DNA from: Novosphingobium pentaromativorans US6-1 | GTDB taxonomy: Bacteria > Pseudomonadota > Alphaproteobacteria > Sphingomonadales > Sphingomonadaceae | Assembly (NCBI RefSeq): GCF_000767465.1 | Contig: NZ_CP009291.1 | Span: 3,824,501 to 3,888,500 of the forward strand | Reading direction: 5' to 3' | DNA length: 64,000 nucleotides | Part shown: positions 37,065 to 46,029 of the stretch, piece after piece | Numbering within the stretch: position 1 is the first letter of the stretch | How the letters are laid out: every line of letters starts with the position of its first letter | Position numbers and translations under genes: made by a program | Notes under the pieces: generated by a model | Seen by the model: only the letters and a program-made list of their open reading frames with translations | The model's database searches: none | Told to the model about the DNA's origin: nothing

Positions 37065-37820
37065 GTGAGCGAATTGCGCAAGGATTACATCGAAGGTTTC
37101 GGCGGTACGCGTCTGGCGGTGCATACCTTGGGTCAGGGGCGGCCATTGGTGCTGGTCCACGGGTTGTTCTCCAGCGCCGAGGTCAACTGGATCAAGTACG
37201 GCAATGCGCAAATCCTCGCCGATGCCGGCTTCGAGGTGATCATGCCCGATCTGCGCGCGCACGGCGAAAGCGAAGCCCCCCACGATCCCGATGCCTACCC
37301 CGAGGACGTGCTGGTCGAGGACCTGACGCTGCTGATCGCCGAACTGGGCCTTTCGGACTTTGACCTTGGCGGCTTCTCGCTCGGCGCGCGCACTTCGGTG
37401 CGCGGCGTGCTGGCAGGCCTTTCGCCGCGCAAGCTGATCCTTGGCGGCATGGGTCTTTCCGGCCTATCCGGGTGGGCACGGCGCAGCGCCCACTTCGTCG
37501 ATGCCATCGACCGCTTCGGTTCGATCGAGCGGGGCGACCCGGCGTTCGTCGCACAGGCCTTCATGAAGTCCATGAAGATCGACCGCGTTGCCGCGCGCCT
37601 GCTGCTGGAATCCGTCGACGATACTTCTGCCGATGCGATCGCCCGGGTGACGATGCCCGCGCTATGCGTTTGCGGCAAGGACGACGCGGACAACGGCTCT
37701 GCGCAGGAACTGGCCGAGGCGCTGCCGCAGGGCCGCTATGTCGAGACCCCGGGCAACCACATGTCCTCGGTGACGTTCAAGGACATGGGCCGCGCCATGG
37801 CCGAATTCCTTGATGAGTGA
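37065..37820 (+). CDS. alpha/beta hydrolase
   Basis: The 251-residue protein starts at GTG 37065, one base after the previous stop. It has LVLVHGLFSSAEVNW (oxyanion region), the nucleophile elbow GGFSLGA near 108, an Asp in CGKDDADNG, and His in PGNHMSSV near 235; these complete the catalytic triad. Substrate unknown; probably an esterase. It forms a two-gene unit with the GFA protein. Confidence 0.85.
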   Translation: MSELRKDYIEGFGGTRLAVHTLGQGRPLVLVHGLFSSAEVNWIKYGNAQILADAGFEVIMPDLRAHGESEAPHDPDAYPEDVLVEDLTLLIAELGLSDFDLGGFSLGARTSVRGVLAGLSPRKLILGGMGLSGLSGWARRSAHFVDAIDRFGSIERGDPAFVAQAFMKSMKIDRVAARLLLESVDDTSADAIARVTMPALCVCGKDDADNGSAQELAEALPQGRYVETPGNHMSSVTFKDMGRAMAEFLDE

Positions 37821-37938
37821 GCGCGCTCCGCTTCATTGAATGATGCATTTCCGGGGGTGATTTTCCTGCTCGGTTGAACTTGCCCCGGGTGCGGCTAATC
37901 TTGCCCTATCCAGAAATACCGAGAGGCAAAATCCCCCC

Positions 37939-39765
37939 ATGAAATTTGCATCTACCGCATTGGCGGCGCTGGCCGTCAGCCTGGCCGTACCGGCCGTGGC
38001 AAAAGACGCTGCAGCCGACTATCCGATGACCCCCGAAGGCGCGGCACAGTTCGTCGCATCGGCCGAGAAGGACCTGTTCGACGCTTCAGTCGACAATGCC
38101 CGGATCAACTGGGTGAACTACACCTACATCACCGAGGATACCGACGCGCTCGTTGCCCAGTCGAACGCGGCGATCACCGAGAAGCAGGTAGACTATGCGG
38201 TGGAGGCCGCGAAGTACGCCAGAGTGCAGGGGCTCGACGCCGATGTCGCCCGCAAGCTGGGCATCTTGCGTCAGGGCATAGTCTTGCCTGCTCCGACCAC
38301 GCCGGGCGCTGCCGATGAACTGAGCGCGATCACCACGCGCCTGTCCTCCACTTACGGCAAGGGCAAGGGCACGCTAGACGGCAAGCCGATCAACGGCTCG
38401 GACATCGAGGCGGAGATGGGCAACCTCGACCATACCCCGGCCGAATATGCCGAGATGTGGGAGAGCTGGCACGACAATGTCGGCAAGCCGATGAAGGACG
38501 ACTACGCCAAGATGGTGACGATCGCCAACGAAGGCGCGAAGGAGCTTGGCTATTCCGACGTCGGCGCGATGTGGCGGTCGGGCTACGACATGACGCCGCA
38601 GCAGTTTTCGGCAGAAACCGAGCGACTGTGGCAGGAAGTGAAGCCGCTCTATCTGGCGCTGCACACTTACGTGCGCCGCAAGCTGAACGAGAAGTACGGC
38701 GATCAGGTCCAGCCCGAAACCGGGCCGATCCGCGCCGACCTGCTGGGCAACATGTGGGCGCAGGAGTGGGGCAACATCTATCCGCTCGTGGCGCCGCAGG
38801 GTGCAGGCGATCTGGGCTACGACATCGGCGATCTGCTCAAGGCCAAGGGCAAGACCCCGCTCGACATGGTGAAGACGGGCGAGGGCTTCTACTCTTCGCT
38901 CGGCTTCGCGCCGCTGCCGGACACGTTCTGGACCCGTTCGATGATCACCAAGCCGCGCGACCGCGAGGTGATTTGCCATGCCTCGGCCTGGGACGTCGAC
39001 AACAAGGACGACATCCGCATCAAGATGTGCACCAAGGTGAACTCGGACGATTTCGTCACGATTCACCATGAACTGGGGCACAACTACTACCAGCGCGCCT
39101 ACAACAAGCAGCCCTATCTCTACCTCAACGGCGCCAATGACGGCTTCCACGAGGCAATCGGAGACTTCATCGCGCTTTCGATCACGCCGCAGTACCTCGT
39201 CGACATCGGCCTGCTCGACAAGAGCAAGGTCCCCAGTGCCGACAAGGATATCGGTCTTCTGCTGCGACAGGCGATGGACAAGGTGGCGTTCCTGCCCTTC
39301 GGCCTGCTCATCGATCGCTGGCGCTGGGGCGTCTTCGACGGTTCGATCAAGCCGGCGGACTACAACAAGGCCTGGACCGACATGCGGCTGGAGTACCAGG
39401 GCATCAGGCCGCCGGTGGACCGTCCGGCCAATGCTTTCGATCCGGGCGCGAAGTACCATATCCCGGGCAACACGCCCTACACGCGCTACTTCCTGGCCCG
39501 CATCCTCCAGTTCCAGTTCTACCAGGCCGCGTGCGAGCAGGCTGGCTGGAAGGGGCCGCTGCATCGCTGCAGCTTCTACGGAAACAGGAAGGTGGGCGAG
39601 AACCTCGACCGCATGCTGGAGATGGGCATGTCCAAGCCCTGGCCGGAAGCGCTCAAGGCCTTCACCGGCTCGAGCAAGATGAGCGCGAAGCCGATGCTCG
39701 AGTATTTCGCTCCGCTCAAGAAGTGGCTCGACGAGCAGAACAAGGGCCAGAAGCAAGGCCGGTAA
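37939..39765 (+). CDS. M2-family peptidyl-dipeptidase (ACE-like)
   Basis: The 608-residue protein has a signal peptide (about 1-21) and the M2 zinc site: HHELGH with His377, Glu378 and His381, and third ligand Glu405 in GFHEAIGD. The 24-residue spacing between His381 and Glu405 is the one seen in angiotensin-converting enzyme. It probably removes dipeptides from C-termini in the periplasm. It is one gene on its own promoter, with AGAGGCAAAATCCCCCC before the ATG. Length fits bacterial M2 enzymes. Confidence 0.93.
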   Translation: MKFASTALAALAVSLAVPAVAKDAAADYPMTPEGAAQFVASAEKDLFDASVDNARINWVNYTYITEDTDALVAQSNAAITEKQVDYAVEAAKYARVQGLDADVARKLGILRQGIVLPAPTTPGAADELSAITTRLSSTYGKGKGTLDGKPINGSDIEAEMGNLDHTPAEYAEMWESWHDNVGKPMKDDYAKMVTIANEGAKELGYSDVGAMWRSGYDMTPQQFSAETERLWQEVKPLYLALHTYVRRKLNEKYGDQVQPETGPIRADLLGNMWAQEWGNIYPLVAPQGAGDLGYDIGDLLKAKGKTPLDMVKTGEGFYSSLGFAPLPDTFWTRSMITKPRDREVICHASAWDVDNKDDIRIKMCTKVNSDDFVTIHHELGHNYYQRAYNKQPYLYLNGANDGFHEAIGDFIALSITPQYLVDIGLLDKSKVPSADKDIGLLLRQAMDKVAFLPFGLLIDRWRWGVFDGSIKPADYNKAWTDMRLEYQGIRPPVDRPANAFDPGAKYHIPGNTPYTRYFLARILQFQFYQAACEQAGWKGPLHRCSFYGNRKVGENLDRMLEMGMSKPWPEALKAFTGSSKMSAKPMLEYFAPLKKWLDEQNKGQKQGR

Positions 39766-39773
39766 CCGGATAA

Positions 39774-39802
39774 CCGCCCCGACAGCAGTGCTGCCGGGGC
39801 GG
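39774..39802. terminator. hairpin between convergent M2 peptidase and AMP nucleosidase
   Basis: CCGCCCCGACAGC pairs with GCTGCCGGGGCGG around a 3-nt loop in the 56-bp gap between two convergent genes. The T run is weak on both sides (CTTGTCGTC), so a shared terminator is plausible but not sure. Confidence 0.5.
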
Positions 39803-39821
39803 CTTGTCGTCTCGGCCCCGA

Positions 39822-41252
39822 TCAGCGGAACGGTGGTTCGTTGAAGGCGCGCAGCTTGCGGCTGTGCAGGCGGTCGCCTTCCGAACGCAGCAGGTCGCAG
39901 GCTTCGAGGCCGATCTTGAGATGCCCGGCGATGGCTTCCTCGTAAAAGCGGTTGGCCTGTCCCGGCAGTTTAAGTTCCCCGTGCAGCGGCTTGTCGGAAA
40001 CGCACAGAAGCGTCCCGTAGGGAACGCGGAACCGGTAACCTTGCGCGCTGATCGTTGCACTTTCCATGTCGATGCCGATGGCGCGCGAGAGGCTGAAGCG
40101 ATGGGCCGATGCGGTGTAGCGCAGTTCCCAGTTGCGATCGTCGGTCGTGACGACGGTGCCGGTGCGCATGCGCTTCTTGAGGTTGGTCCCGCCTTCACCG
40201 CTGACGGTCTCGGCCGCCGTAGCCAGTGCCTGCTGGACTTCGGCGATGGCCGGGAGTGGAATTTCGGGTGGCAGAACCGGGTCGAGCACATGGTCGTCGC
40301 GCAAGTAGGCATGGGCAAGCACATAATCGCCGATGCGCTGGCTTTCGCGCAAGCCGCCGCAATGGCCGATCATCAGCCAGGCTTCGGGTCGCAGGACGGC
40401 AAGGTGATCGGTGATCGTCTTGGCGTTGGAGGGGCCGACGCCGATATTGACGAGCGTGATGCCCGAACGGTCCTCGCGGATCAGGTGATAGGCCGGCATC
40501 TGGTGACGCCGCCATGCCGTGTCGGACAGGCGCTGGCGCGCATTGTCCACCGGCGCGTCGAGATAGAGCCCGCCAGCCCCCGACAGGGCGACGTAGTCGT
40601 CGCTCCCGATCATTCGGCCGGCCCAGTCAACGAATTCATCGACATAGCGGTGATAGTTGGTGAACAGGATGAAACGCTGGCAGTGGTCCGGGCTGGTGCC
40701 GGTGTAGTGCGCCAGGCGTGCAAGGCTGAAGTCGGTCCGCAGCCCATCGAACAGAGCGAGCGGCAGCGGATCTTCGGGCGCGAAGAAGTCGATCCCGTCG
40801 GCGATCTCGTCGCCGATCATGGCAAGTTCGGTGCTTGGGAAATGGCAGGCAAGTTCCTGCGGCGTCACGCTTCCCACCGCCACACCGTCGAGGACGTAGG
40901 GAAAGGGAATTTCCTGCGCCGAACGCGAGACCTCGACTTCGATCTCGTACTCGTCGTCCAGCAGCGAGAGCTGTGTCGAGAGATAGTCGGAGAACAGGTG
41001 CGGCCGGGTGATCGTGGTCACGTAAGTGCCGGGCTGGGCGAGACGGCCGAACGCCCGCGAATAGACGGCTCCGCGTTCCTTGCCGTGATAGGTGATCCGC
41101 AGTTCCGGGTAGCACCATTGACGGTCGGCGCGGCGCTCCGGCGGGGGCAGGGCGCCGGTCTTCACGAAGGCTTCGATGTCGGATTTGAGGCAGGCGACGG
41201 CAGCCTCGTAAGTGCGGTTCAGGTGTTCAAGGGTCTGTTTTATCTTGTCCAT
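39822..41252 (-). CDS. amn: AMP nucleosidase
   Basis: The 476-residue protein has the AMN N-terminal domain (residues 1-180, with RRADRQWCYPELRITYHG) and the phosphorylase-like domain with NIGVGPSNAKTITDHLAVLRPEAWLMIGHCGG near 275, IGIDMESATISAQGYRFRVPYGTLLCVSDKPLHGE near 390-425. It splits AMP to adenine and ribose 5-phosphate. The length is close to E. coli Amn (484). It is on its own transcript, convergent to the M2 gene. Confidence 0.95.
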   Translation of the reverse strand: MDKIKQTLEHLNRTYEAAVACLKSDIEAFVKTGALPPPERRADRQWCYPELRITYHGKERGAVYSRAFGRLAQPGTYVTTITRPHLFSDYLSTQLSLLDDEYEIEVEVSRSAQEIPFPYVLDGVAVGSVTPQELACHFPSTELAMIGDEIADGIDFFAPEDPLPLALFDGLRTDFSLARLAHYTGTSPDHCQRFILFTNYHRYVDEFVDWAGRMIGSDDYVALSGAGGLYLDAPVDNARQRLSDTAWRRHQMPAYHLIREDRSGITLVNIGVGPSNAKTITDHLAVLRPEAWLMIGHCGGLRESQRIGDYVLAHAYLRDDHVLDPVLPPEIPLPAIAEVQQALATAAETVSGEGGTNLKKRMRTGTVVTTDDRNWELRYTASAHRFSLSRAIGIDMESATISAQGYRFRVPYGTLLCVSDKPLHGELKLPGQANRFYEEAIAGHLKIGLEACDLLRSEGDRLHSRKLRAFNEPPFR

Positions 41253-41325
41253 CGCCCAAAATTACGCCCTTCATATTGCAGCGCAAGGGCACTTGCGCTG
41301 CCGCTGGGGCGTCCGGGCGGTGCGC

Positions 41326-41367
41326 AAAAGGAAAGGCCCCCGCTTCGTTGCCGAAGCGAGGGCCTTC
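41326..41367 (-). terminator. terminator of the rpsF-rpsR-rplI operon
   Basis: On the minus strand AAGGCCCTCGCTTCGG pairs with CGAAGCGGGGGCCTT and is followed by TCCTTTT. It lies 35 nt beyond the rplI stop. Confidence 0.88.
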
Positions 41368-41401
41368 AAACCTTGTGACGCGTAGTCGTCGAAGGTCAGG
41401 C

Positions 41402-42010
41402 TCAGGCCTGCTCTTCGCCTTCTGCCGCAGCAGCCTCTTCGGCTTCCTCGGTCACGATCTCGCCGGGCTCGGCGTTGGGATCGTAAGCCTCGGTGAAGCC
41501 TGCGGTGTCCTGTTCGAACATCGCTGCCATGACGTCGACGCCCTGCGACTGAAGTTCGGCTTCGTCCGGCGAACGGGCGACGTTCACCTTGACGTTGACC
41601 GAGACTTCCGGGTGCAGGCTGACGCGAACGTCGAAGATGCCGAGCGTCTTGATCGGGCGTTCGAGCACGATCATCTGCTTGGCAACGTCGGCGCCGTCGG
41701 CGTTGAGTGCTTCGACGATGTCACGCACCGAAACCGAACCGTAGAGCTGGCCCGAGTTCGACGAGGCGCGGATCAGGACGACCTGCTTGCCTTCGACGCT
41801 CGACGAGTGCTGCTCGGCGGCCGAACGCTTTTCGGCGTTCTCGGCTTCGATCTTCGCGCGATTGGCTTCGAAGACTTTCTTGTTGGCGTCGTTGGCGCGC
41901 AGCGCCTTCTTGTTCGGCAGCAGGTAGTTGCGCGCGAAACCGTCCTTGACGGAAACGACGTCGCCGATGTTGCCGAGCTTTTCGACGCGTTCGAGGAGGA
42001 TGATGTCCAT
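41402..42010 (-). CDS. rplI: 50S ribosomal protein L9
   Basis: The 202-residue protein begins MDIILLERVEKLGNIGDVVSVKDGFARNYLLP, the universal L9 N-domain, with the long central helix (KAEIEAENAEKRSAAEQ) and the C-domain. The final 30 residues are acidic (EAYDPNAEPGEIVTEEAEEAAAAEGEEQA-type) and make it longer than E. coli L9 (149), as in many alphaproteobacteria. It is the last gene of the operon rpsF-rpsR-rplI, starting 14 nt after rpsR. Confidence 0.97.
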   Translation of the reverse strand: MDIILLERVEKLGNIGDVVSVKDGFARNYLLPNKKALRANDANKKVFEANRAKIEAENAEKRSAAEQHSSSVEGKQVVLIRASSNSGQLYGSVSVRDIVEALNADGADVAKQMIVLERPIKTLGIFDVRVSLHPEVSVNVKVNVARSPDEAELQSQGVDVMAAMFEQDTAGFTEAYDPNAEPGEIVTEEAEEAAAAEGEEQA

Positions 42011-42024
42011 GGGGCTAACCTCCC

Positions 42025-42249
42025 TTACTTGACGATGAAGGGCAGCAGGCCGATGTGCCGGGCGCGCTTGATCGCCTGGCTCAGTTCACGCTGCTTCTTG
42101 GCGGAAACCGCAGTGATGCGGCTCGGAACGATCTTGCCACGCTCGGACATGAAGCCCTGGAGCAGACGCACGTCCTTGTAGTCGATCTGCGGCGCGTTCT
42201 TGCCCGAGAACGGGCAGGACTTGCGGCGACGGAAAAATGCACGTGCCAT
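42025..42249 (-). CDS. rpsR: 30S ribosomal protein S18
   Basis: The 74-residue protein has the S18 pattern: [45 protein letters not shown] and [13 protein letters not shown]. Cys in KSCPF is typical. It binds the 16S rRNA platform with S6. It lies 3 nt after rpsF. Confidence 0.97.
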   Translation of the reverse strand: MARAFFRRRKSCPFSGKNAPQIDYKDVRLLQGFMSERGKIVPSRITAVSAKKQRELSQAIKRARHIGLLPFIVK

Positions 42250-42252
42250 GGA

Positions 42253-42615
42253 TCAGTTCCCCTCGCGTTCGCGGCGGCGACGGTTGTCGCGGTCCGACTT
42301 GCGCATCATGACCGACGGACCAGCTTCATGCTCGTCGACGCGGATGGTCATGTAGCGGATGACGTCTTCGTTGATGGCGGTCTGACGCTCGAGCTCGGCG
42401 ACGGTGTCGCCGTTGGCTTCGATGTTCAGCATCACGAAGTGAGCCTTGCGGTTACGCTTGATCTTGTACGCGAGGTTCTTGAGGCCCCAGGTCTCGGTCT
42501 TGGTGACCTTGCCCTGGTTCGACTCGACGATCTCGGTAGCGGCGGCGGCCAGCGCATCAACCTGCGACTGGCTGAGATCCTGGCGCGCCAGGAAAATGTG
42601 CTCGTAAAGCGGCAC
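42253..42615 (-). CDS. rpsF: 30S ribosomal protein S6
   Basis: The start is GTG at 42615, giving 120 residues that begin [16 protein letters not shown], the normal S6 start, behind AAAGGACGCTGCT. The longer frame (to 42717) adds 34 unrelated residues. The core has [14 protein letters not shown] and [17 protein letters not shown]; the tail is Arg-rich ([12 protein letters not shown]). It forms a pair with S18 on the ribosome. First gene of the operon. Confidence 0.95.
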   Translation of the reverse strand: MPLYEHIFLARQDLSQSQVDALAAAATEIVESNQGKVTKTETWGLKNLAYKIKRNRKAHFVMLNIEANGDTVAELERQTAINEDVIRYMTIRVDEHEAGPSVMMRKSDRDNRRRREREGN

Positions 42616-42817
42616 AGCAGCGTCCTTTATCTGTCCTAACCGATCGCTGGCTTGTCCGCGGGATTGCGGGGCCCCTCCGGCTTTCTTCAACCTTCCGCGC
42701 GATCCTTGCGGAAGCACGCGGAAGCGGGGCCCTTAGCCGATCTGCAGGCATTTGCAAGCGCAATAGGCGAAACGCGCAGTCTTTTGCTGCCTCAACATCG
42801 CTTCGATGCGGCCCGGA

Positions 42818-44038
42818 TCAGCTCATGGCCAGTACGAGGTTCCGGACCTGCGGATAGACCTGACGTTCCCAGCGTGAACCGGAGAAGATGCCGTAGTGAC
42901 CGACCCCCGGCTGCAGGTGATGGCGCTTGAGGTGCGGGCGCAGGCTGGAGCACAGGAAATGCGCCGCGGCGGTCTGGCCCACCGCACAGATGTCGTCGCG
43001 TTCGCCCTCCACGGTCAGCAGTGCGGTCTTGCGGATCGCGGAACAGTCGACGCGGCGACCGCGGTGTTCCAGCTCACCTTTTGCGAGCAGGGCGCGCTGG
43101 AACACCTTGTCGATGGTCTCGAGATAGAACTCGGCGGTGAGGTCCAGCACCGCGAGATATTCGTCGTAGAACTCGACGATCTTTTCGGCTTCGAGTTGCT
43201 CGAGGTCGGCGATGTGCTGGTAGAGTTTGCGGAACTGCCCGAAGTGGCGCTCCTGGTTCATGGACATGAAAGCCGTGAGCTGCACGAAGCCGGGATAGAC
43301 CTTGCGCCCGGCGCCCTTGTAGCGCCACGGGACCGGGTAGATCAGGTTGTCCTCGAACCAGGAATAGGGCTGGCTGGTCGCCAGTTCGTTGACGATTGTC
43401 GGCGATTCGCGGGTGTCGATCGGGCCGCCCATCAGCGACATAGAGCGGGGCTGGCAGGGATCGTCGTTCTGGGCCATCACCGCCACGGCAGCGAGGACCG
43501 GGACGCAGGGCTGGCAGACGGCAAGGACATGCGCGCCCTGGCCCAGTTCCTGCAGGAAGCGGATCACGTAGTCGACATATTCGTCGAAACCGAACCGGCC
43601 ATCGCTCATGGGAATGTCGCGGGCATTCTTCCAATCGGTTATGTAAACGTCGTGATCGCGCAGGAGGGTTGCAATCGTGCTGCGCAGGAGCGTGGCAAAG
43701 TGGCCCGACAGCGGCGCGACGACGAGGATCTTGGGTTGCGGTGCGACGACTTCGTCCTTGGCGAAGTGCAGCAGGTTGCCGAAAGGCATGTCCAGCGTCA
43801 CTTCCTCCCGCACCGAAACCTCGCGGTTCCCGGAGAGGACCCGGCCGATGCCGTAAGGCGGCCGCTTATGGGTGATCGCGGTCGTATTGAACACTTCCGC
43901 AAGTGCGAAAAACCGCCGCGTCATCGGTGCCGACGAAGCATGACCGAGAAACTTGTTCCGGAAGCTGGTCGCCAGCAGCGATCCCATGCGCGCAGGTGCA
44001 AGCATGTCGCAATACGCCTGGTATGCGTGGTAAAGCAT
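42818..44038 (-). CDS. phaZ: intracellular polyhydroxyalkanoate depolymerase
   Basis: The 406-residue protein carries the family pattern MLYHAYQAYCDMLAPAR, a KPPYGI-like segment, DMPFGNLLHF, VVAPLSGHFATLLRSTI, and the nucleophile elbow VCQPCVPVLA near 190, where the Cys takes the place of Ser, as in intracellular PhaZ. His and Asp are likely in GERDDICAVGQT and GVGHYGIF. It breaks stored PHA granules. No phaC is adjacent. It is divergent from the GST gene. Confidence 0.9.
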   Translation of the reverse strand: MLYHAYQAYCDMLAPARMGSLLATSFRNKFLGHASSAPMTRRFFALAEVFNTTAITHKRPPYGIGRVLSGNREVSVREEVTLDMPFGNLLHFAKDEVVAPQPKILVVAPLSGHFATLLRSTIATLLRDHDVYITDWKNARDIPMSDGRFGFDEYVDYVIRFLQELGQGAHVLAVCQPCVPVLAAVAVMAQNDDPCQPRSMSLMGGPIDTRESPTIVNELATSQPYSWFEDNLIYPVPWRYKGAGRKVYPGFVQLTAFMSMNQERHFGQFRKLYQHIADLEQLEAEKIVEFYDEYLAVLDLTAEFYLETIDKVFQRALLAKGELEHRGRRVDCSAIRKTALLTVEGERDDICAVGQTAAAHFLCSSLRPHLKRHHLQPGVGHYGIFSGSRWERQVYPQVRNLVLAMS

Positions 44039-44165
44039 TGCTTGCGTCTACCCCTCGTTGTTTCGCCCGGCGCCTTTCTGATAACAGAATCGCATTCGAG
44101 CTGGATTCATGCTGCGCTGCATCATAAACATATGCAAGCGAAAGCAGGCATTGGAGGCGGCGACC

Positions 44166-44834
44166 ATGAATGAGACAGCCCCGACGACAGCGAAACTCAC
44201 GATTTCCAGCAAGACCTATTCGGCATGGTCGTTGCGCGGTTGGCTCCTTTGCCGACTGGCCGGTCTGGAAGTGGAGGAGCGCAAGGTCGCCAACGATGCG
44301 GCGAACCGCGCCGAACTGCTGCTCCTGTCACCATCCGTGCTGGTGCCCCGGCTCAACTACAATGGCGCAAGTGTCTGGGATACCCTGGCAATTGCCGAAT
44401 TCCTGAACGAGCAGTTCCCCGAAGCCGGGCTGCTGCCCGCAGATCCGATCGCGCGGGCCCTGTGCCGCTCGATCTCGGGTGAAATCCATTCGGGCTTCAG
44501 CAACCTTCGCTCCGCCCTGCCGATGAACCTCAAGGTCAGGCATGAGAGCTTTCCCGTGTTCTCGGGCGCCAGGCCTGACATCGAGCGAATCGAGTCGATC
44601 TGGCAGGATTGCCTTGAACGCTTTGGCGGCCCGTTCCTGTTCGGCGGGCATCCGACCATGGCCGATGCGATGTACGCTCCCGTTGCGACGCGCTTCATCA
44701 CTTACGCCGTCCCGCTCGCACCCGAGTGCGCAGCCTACTGCGACACGATCTTCGAGTGGGCACCGATGCAGGAATGGATCGCGGCTGCGAAGGCCGAGCC
44801 GGAGGAAATGGAAGAACTCGAAGTCGAGTTCTGA
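44166..44834 (+). CDS. glutathione S-transferase
   Basis: I start at the ATG at 44166, behind GAGGCGGCGACC (222 residues). The thioredoxin-like N-domain has SSKTYSAWSLRGWLL (Ser for glutathione contact), SPSVLVPRLNYNGASVWDTLAIAEFL with cis-Pro, and the helical C-domain includes PFLFGGHPTMADAMYAPV, a motif of the N-capping box. Catalysis of glutathione conjugation or reduction is likely; substrate unknown. It stands alone. Confidence 0.9.
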   Translation: MNETAPTTAKLTISSKTYSAWSLRGWLLCRLAGLEVEERKVANDAANRAELLLLSPSVLVPRLNYNGASVWDTLAIAEFLNEQFPEAGLLPADPIARALCRSISGEIHSGFSNLRSALPMNLKVRHESFPVFSGARPDIERIESIWQDCLERFGGPFLFGGHPTMADAMYAPVATRFITYAVPLAPECAAYCDTIFEWAPMQEWIAAAKAEPEEMEELEVEF

Positions 44835-44881
44835 GGTGGGAAGTCCCAGCGGGTTCAGGCGGCTTGCAAAGCCCCGAAAGC

Positions 44882-44915
44882 AAAAGACCCGGCGAACATG
44901 AAGTCCGCCGGGCCC
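44882..44915 (-). terminator. rho-independent terminator of flagellin gene
   Basis: On the minus strand GGCCCGGCGGAC pairs with CGCCGGGTC and is followed by TTTT. It lies about 30 nt beyond the flagellin stop. Confidence 0.8.
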
Positions 44916-44944
44916 CTTGGGGACCGTGAAACTGGTCGGATAGA

Positions 44945-45772
44945 TTAGCCGCGCAGCAGCGACATGACGTTCTGCTGGGCCTGGTTGGCCTGGGCGATCA
45001 TCGCGGTCGATGCCTGCGACAGGATCTGGGCCTTGGCCATCGCGGTCGTTTCCGACGAGTAGTCGGCGTCTTCGATCCGCGAACGGGCGTCGGAAAGGTT
45101 GGTCACATTGGCGGTCATCGTGTTGACGGCCGAGTCGAGGCGGTTCTGCGAGGCACCGAGGTTGGCGCGCAGCGTCGAGACTTCGTCCATGGCGGTGTCG
45201 AGGCTGTCGAGCTCGGTGCCGGCCAGGGCCTGGACATCGACTGCGAGAGCCGCTGTCATGCCGGCTCCGGCGCTGACGTCGGTGAAGGTAAGGTCAATGG
45301 TGTCCGCAGCGTTCGCGCCGACCTGGATGGTGACGACGCCTGCGGTGCCGGCTGTGCCGTCGAACAGCTTGTTGCCGTTGAATTCGCTGTTGTCGAGAAC
45401 GTCGGTGATCTGGTCCTGAAGCTGCGTGACTTCGGTCTGGATACGGGTGCGGTCATCAGCCGAATATGTGTCGTTCGAAGCCTGGACGGTCAGTTCGCGA
45501 ACACGCTGCAGCATGTTGGTGACTTCCGACAGGGCGCCGTCAGCGGTCTGTGCCATCGAGATGCCGTCGTTCGCGTTGCGGATGCCCTGGCTCATGCCCT
45601 TGATCTGCGACGTCATTGAGGTGGCGATCGCGAGGCCGGCGGCGTCGTCCTTGGCGGAGTTGATGCGCTTGCCGGTCGACAGGCGTTCCATGGCGGTGCC
45701 GAGCATCTTGCTGGCGGAATTCGAAGCGTTGGTAGCGACAATGGCGCTGATATTCGTGTTGATGACAGACAT
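44945..45772 (-). CDS. fliC: flagellin
   Basis: The 275-residue protein has the complete D0/D1 ends: [17 protein letters not shown]... through [19 protein letters not shown] at the start and [32 protein letters not shown] near the end, with a variable middle (120-195) rich in Thr, Asp and Val. It would be exported and polymerise into the filament. It is a short flagellin and stands alone: no motor, hook, chaperone or FlaF/FlbT gene is in this window. I did not find a convincing sigma28 or sigma54 site in the 257-bp upstream gap. Confidence 0.95.
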   Translation of the reverse strand: MSVINTNISAIVATNASNSASKMLGTAMERLSTGKRINSAKDDAAGLAIATSMTSQIKGMSQGIRNANDGISMAQTADGALSEVTNMLQRVRELTVQASNDTYSADDRTRIQTEVTQLQDQITDVLDNSEFNGNKLFDGTAGTAGVVTIQVGANAADTIDLTFTDVSAGAGMTAALAVDVQALAGTELDSLDTAMDEVSTLRANLGASQNRLDSAVNTMTANVTNLSDARSRIEDADYSSETTAMAKAQILSQASTAMIAQANQAQQNVMSLLRG

Positions 45773-46029
45773 GACTTTTTCCCCAGTTTAAAGCGTTTCG
45801 GGTCCGCGTCATTTGGCGTTCCCTGGACATGGGGAAGAACGGTCGCCGGATGACGGGGTTAAGGGGGTGGATGAATTTTCCGCATCCCGGGGGCTGAAAT
45901 TGGCAGGAACGCGCCGCAAAATCGCCGGTATTCCGGTGTCTTGCGCGCCTTTTTCTTGATCCTTGCGGCTTCTGCGGACATGCACGCGTTCTCAAGCTGG
46001 AAACAGCGACACGAAGGAAATCGGCTTAG

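Noticed and set aside
38374..39756. Long open frame opposite the M2 peptidase
   Set aside because: Shadow frame; the plus strand has the HELGH zinc site and signal peptide.
45773..46029. Sigma54 or sigma28 promoter for flagellin
   Set aside because: Several weak partial matches only; none has correct spacing and both boxes.
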